Assembly: GCA_002914845.1 (NCBI GenBank)
Contig: JXTC01000094.1
Span: 712,453-776,452, forward strand
Direction: 5' to 3'
Source of the DNA: Trema orientale
Taxonomy: Eukaryota; Streptophyta; Magnoliopsida; Rosales; Cannabaceae
Length of the DNA: 64,000 bases
In this document: positions 62,501 through 64,000 of the stretch, one piece after another
How the letters are laid out: each line of letters opens with the position of its first letter
Position numbering within the stretch: position 1 is the stretch's first letter
The notes under the pieces: generated by a model
What the model was told of the DNA's origin: nothing
The model's input: only the letters and a program-made list of their open reading frames with translations
Databases searched by the model: none
Translations under genes and position numbers: made by a program

Positions 62501-64000
62501 TAAAGGAAGTGTGCTAACTTTTATGGAATTCTGACAAAGATATTTGGAGCATCCCAGTTTTAATCCCTAGGAAGTATGAGGTTTAATACTAAAACAACAG
62601 ATTATTCGGTTTGTTAGATTCTGTAATGTTGCTCATGCTATCTTTCGGTATATATCGTTTATGTATTGCTCTTATTTGTAACATGATTACGAAACCAGAA
62701 TCTCTTTGCAATATTGGACAAATTCGTATGATTGAAGTGGAATTTTTCTACATAATTTCTTGGGATCTGTATTTTTCATGTTTTTTACTGGTGTATAACT
62801 CAACATTAAGAAATATTTGTGTGTTTTATTTCAGCGTGTTTTCGACAATATCATAAACAGGGACATACCCTGGCCCAAGTCACCTGAGGAGATGAGCCAT
62901 GAAGCTTATGATTTGATTGACAAGTAGGTATTCTTAGAACATATTTTGCACATTTTCTGATGCCTACTCACAAGTCTTACGTAAAGTTTCTTATAATGCT
63001 TTGTATCTGAAGAGAAGTCTTCTTCATATTATACAACTTATGTCATAAGTACAACAACACATTTAAGATAGATCTGAGACCATGCAAAAAGAAACATTCA
63101 ATGAACAGCACATTATTAAATTACTTACACTGCTAGTACACTCCATTTTCAGATTGCTGACTGAAAATGCAATGCAAAGACTAGGAGCAACAGGTGCGGG
63201 AGAGGTAAATACTTGATCAGAATATCCTATCTCTTTAACCAAAAAAGAACCTCATATTTCCGAGCCAGGAGTTTGCTTAGAAATAACTTCAACTTTTCTG
63301 GCAGGTGAAGAGGCATCCATTCTTCAAGGATATTAACTGGGATACGCTTGCGAGACAAAAGGTTGTTTCAAGATACATTTGGAGTTTTCTGGATGACTTT
63401 TGATCAATCTGAAACAATTAAGTGTGTAAACTTTTTGGTGCAGGCTATGTTCATACCATCAACAGAAGCACATGACACAAGTTATTTTATGAGCCGGTAC
63501 ATATGGAACCCTGAAGATGACCATGTTAATGGAGGCAGTGACTTCGATGATATGACTGAGACATGCAGCAGTGGCTCATACAGCAATATACAAAGCGAAG
63601 AGGTATGTTCTATGTTTACTACAATTCACTGTTATTATTGTTATTAATTCGCTTGACACTGGAAAGGTTAAATTCTAGGGGAATAGAGCGAAGGAATGCC
63701 TGCTAAACTTTTTCATTTGATCATTATCCTCTCTTACCATTGTATTCCTGACCATCAGGGAGATGAATGCGGTAGTTTGGCAGAGTTTAGTGCTCCTGCC
63801 CTTGCTGTGCAGTACTCATTTAGTAACTTCTCATTCAAGGTACGGCCTGAAAATTATATAGATACCCTACAACAACATTGTTTTAAGCAGAAAAGGAAAA
63901 AGCAGTTTTCTCCATGTGATTAGCAATTTAAATCCAGCATTACAGATGAGTAGCAGATCGAGAAGCTCTTGTCTTCGATATGGTGTTTAATTTCAACTGA
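56509..64000 (+). CDS. IRE: IRE-family AGC serine/threonine kinase, 3' end open
   Basis: Homologue of INCOMPLETE ROOT HAIR ELONGATION-type kinases, plant AGC kinases akin to MAST/LATS. Exons: 56509-56947, 57217-57284, 57460-57636, 57716-59038, 59603-59775, 59992-60241, 60731-60823, 60914-61054, 61216-61308, 61650-61851, 61954-62039, 62835-62923, 63153-63204, 63305-63361, 63444-63602, 63759-63839: 1161 residues in frame. Features: an Asp/Glu tract (49-82); RLNRIRTR (95-102), a family signature; a helical region; a Cys/His motif [20 protein letters not shown] (~495-514); and the kinase domain from ~781. The latter has glycine loop SRGAFG (788), Lys810, HRD Asp904, DFG 922-924, a ~48-residue activation-loop insert, GTPDYLAPE and HPFF (~1066). 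The last exon either is 63946-63990 (14 residues, then TAA) or lies beyond the window. Paralogue choice (IRE rather than IREH1/IRE3) rests on length and N-terminus. Confidence 0.9.

Overview
The window is nuclear DNA of a eudicot plant. It is AT-rich, its genes are cut by many short GT-AG introns, and the encoded proteins are plant proteins, including two chloroplast-type proteins, an EXORDIUM-like secreted protein and an IRE-type AGC kinase. I cannot name the species. No rRNA, tRNA, CRISPR array or bacterial-type operon was seen.

Layout: (1) 1-2550: RPS13 (uS15), 5 exons, +. (2) 2.7-13.8 kb: a gene-free stretch of small DNA transposons, including an inverted pair of almost intact hAT-type elements with perfect 8-bp target duplications, a 9-bp-TSD element, a tRNA-derived SINE, a cluster of TTCGAC/GTCGAA dyads and a 74-bp minisatellite carrying a palindrome. 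(3) 14.2-17.2 kb: pICln (CLNS1A-type), 7 exons, +. (4) 17.9-18.7 kb: Tourist/PIF-like element. (5) 19.5-20.7 kb: RPS20 (uS10), 3 exons, +. (6) 20.7-32.7 kb: gene-poor, with a broken UDP-glucuronate 4-epimerase fragment, nested tandem repeats, a 5'-truncated LINE with its target duplication, and a GC-rich ACGT-dense island. (7) 32.8-33.9 kb: intronless, GC-rich EXORDIUM-like gene, +. (8) 33.9-39.9 kb: no recognisable gene. (9) 39.9-41.7 kb: LPA2, -, divergent from (10) 42.6-46.4 kb: a photolyase-like/alpha-beta hydrolase fusion gene, 14 exons, +. (11) 47.5-53.7 kb: mitochondrial intermediate peptidase (M3), 17 exons, -, tail-to-tail with gene 10. (12) 53.7-56.3 kb: MITEs and an LTR-like stretch. 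(13) 56.5 kb to the end: an IRE-family AGC kinase, 16 exons resolved, 3' end at or beyond the window edge.

The genes are a mix of housekeeping and organelle functions and do not form a pathway. All multi-exon models were assembled by checking splice sites and reading phase by eye. RPS13, RPS20, pICln, LPA2, the fusion gene and the M3 peptidase are complete and in frame throughout.

No convincing new biological system was found. The observations most worth following are the TTCGAC dyad cluster, the palindromic minisatellite, the inverted hAT pair, the recurring hairpin MITE family (one copy in the divergent LPA2/fusion-gene promoter) and the photolyase-hydrolase fusion.
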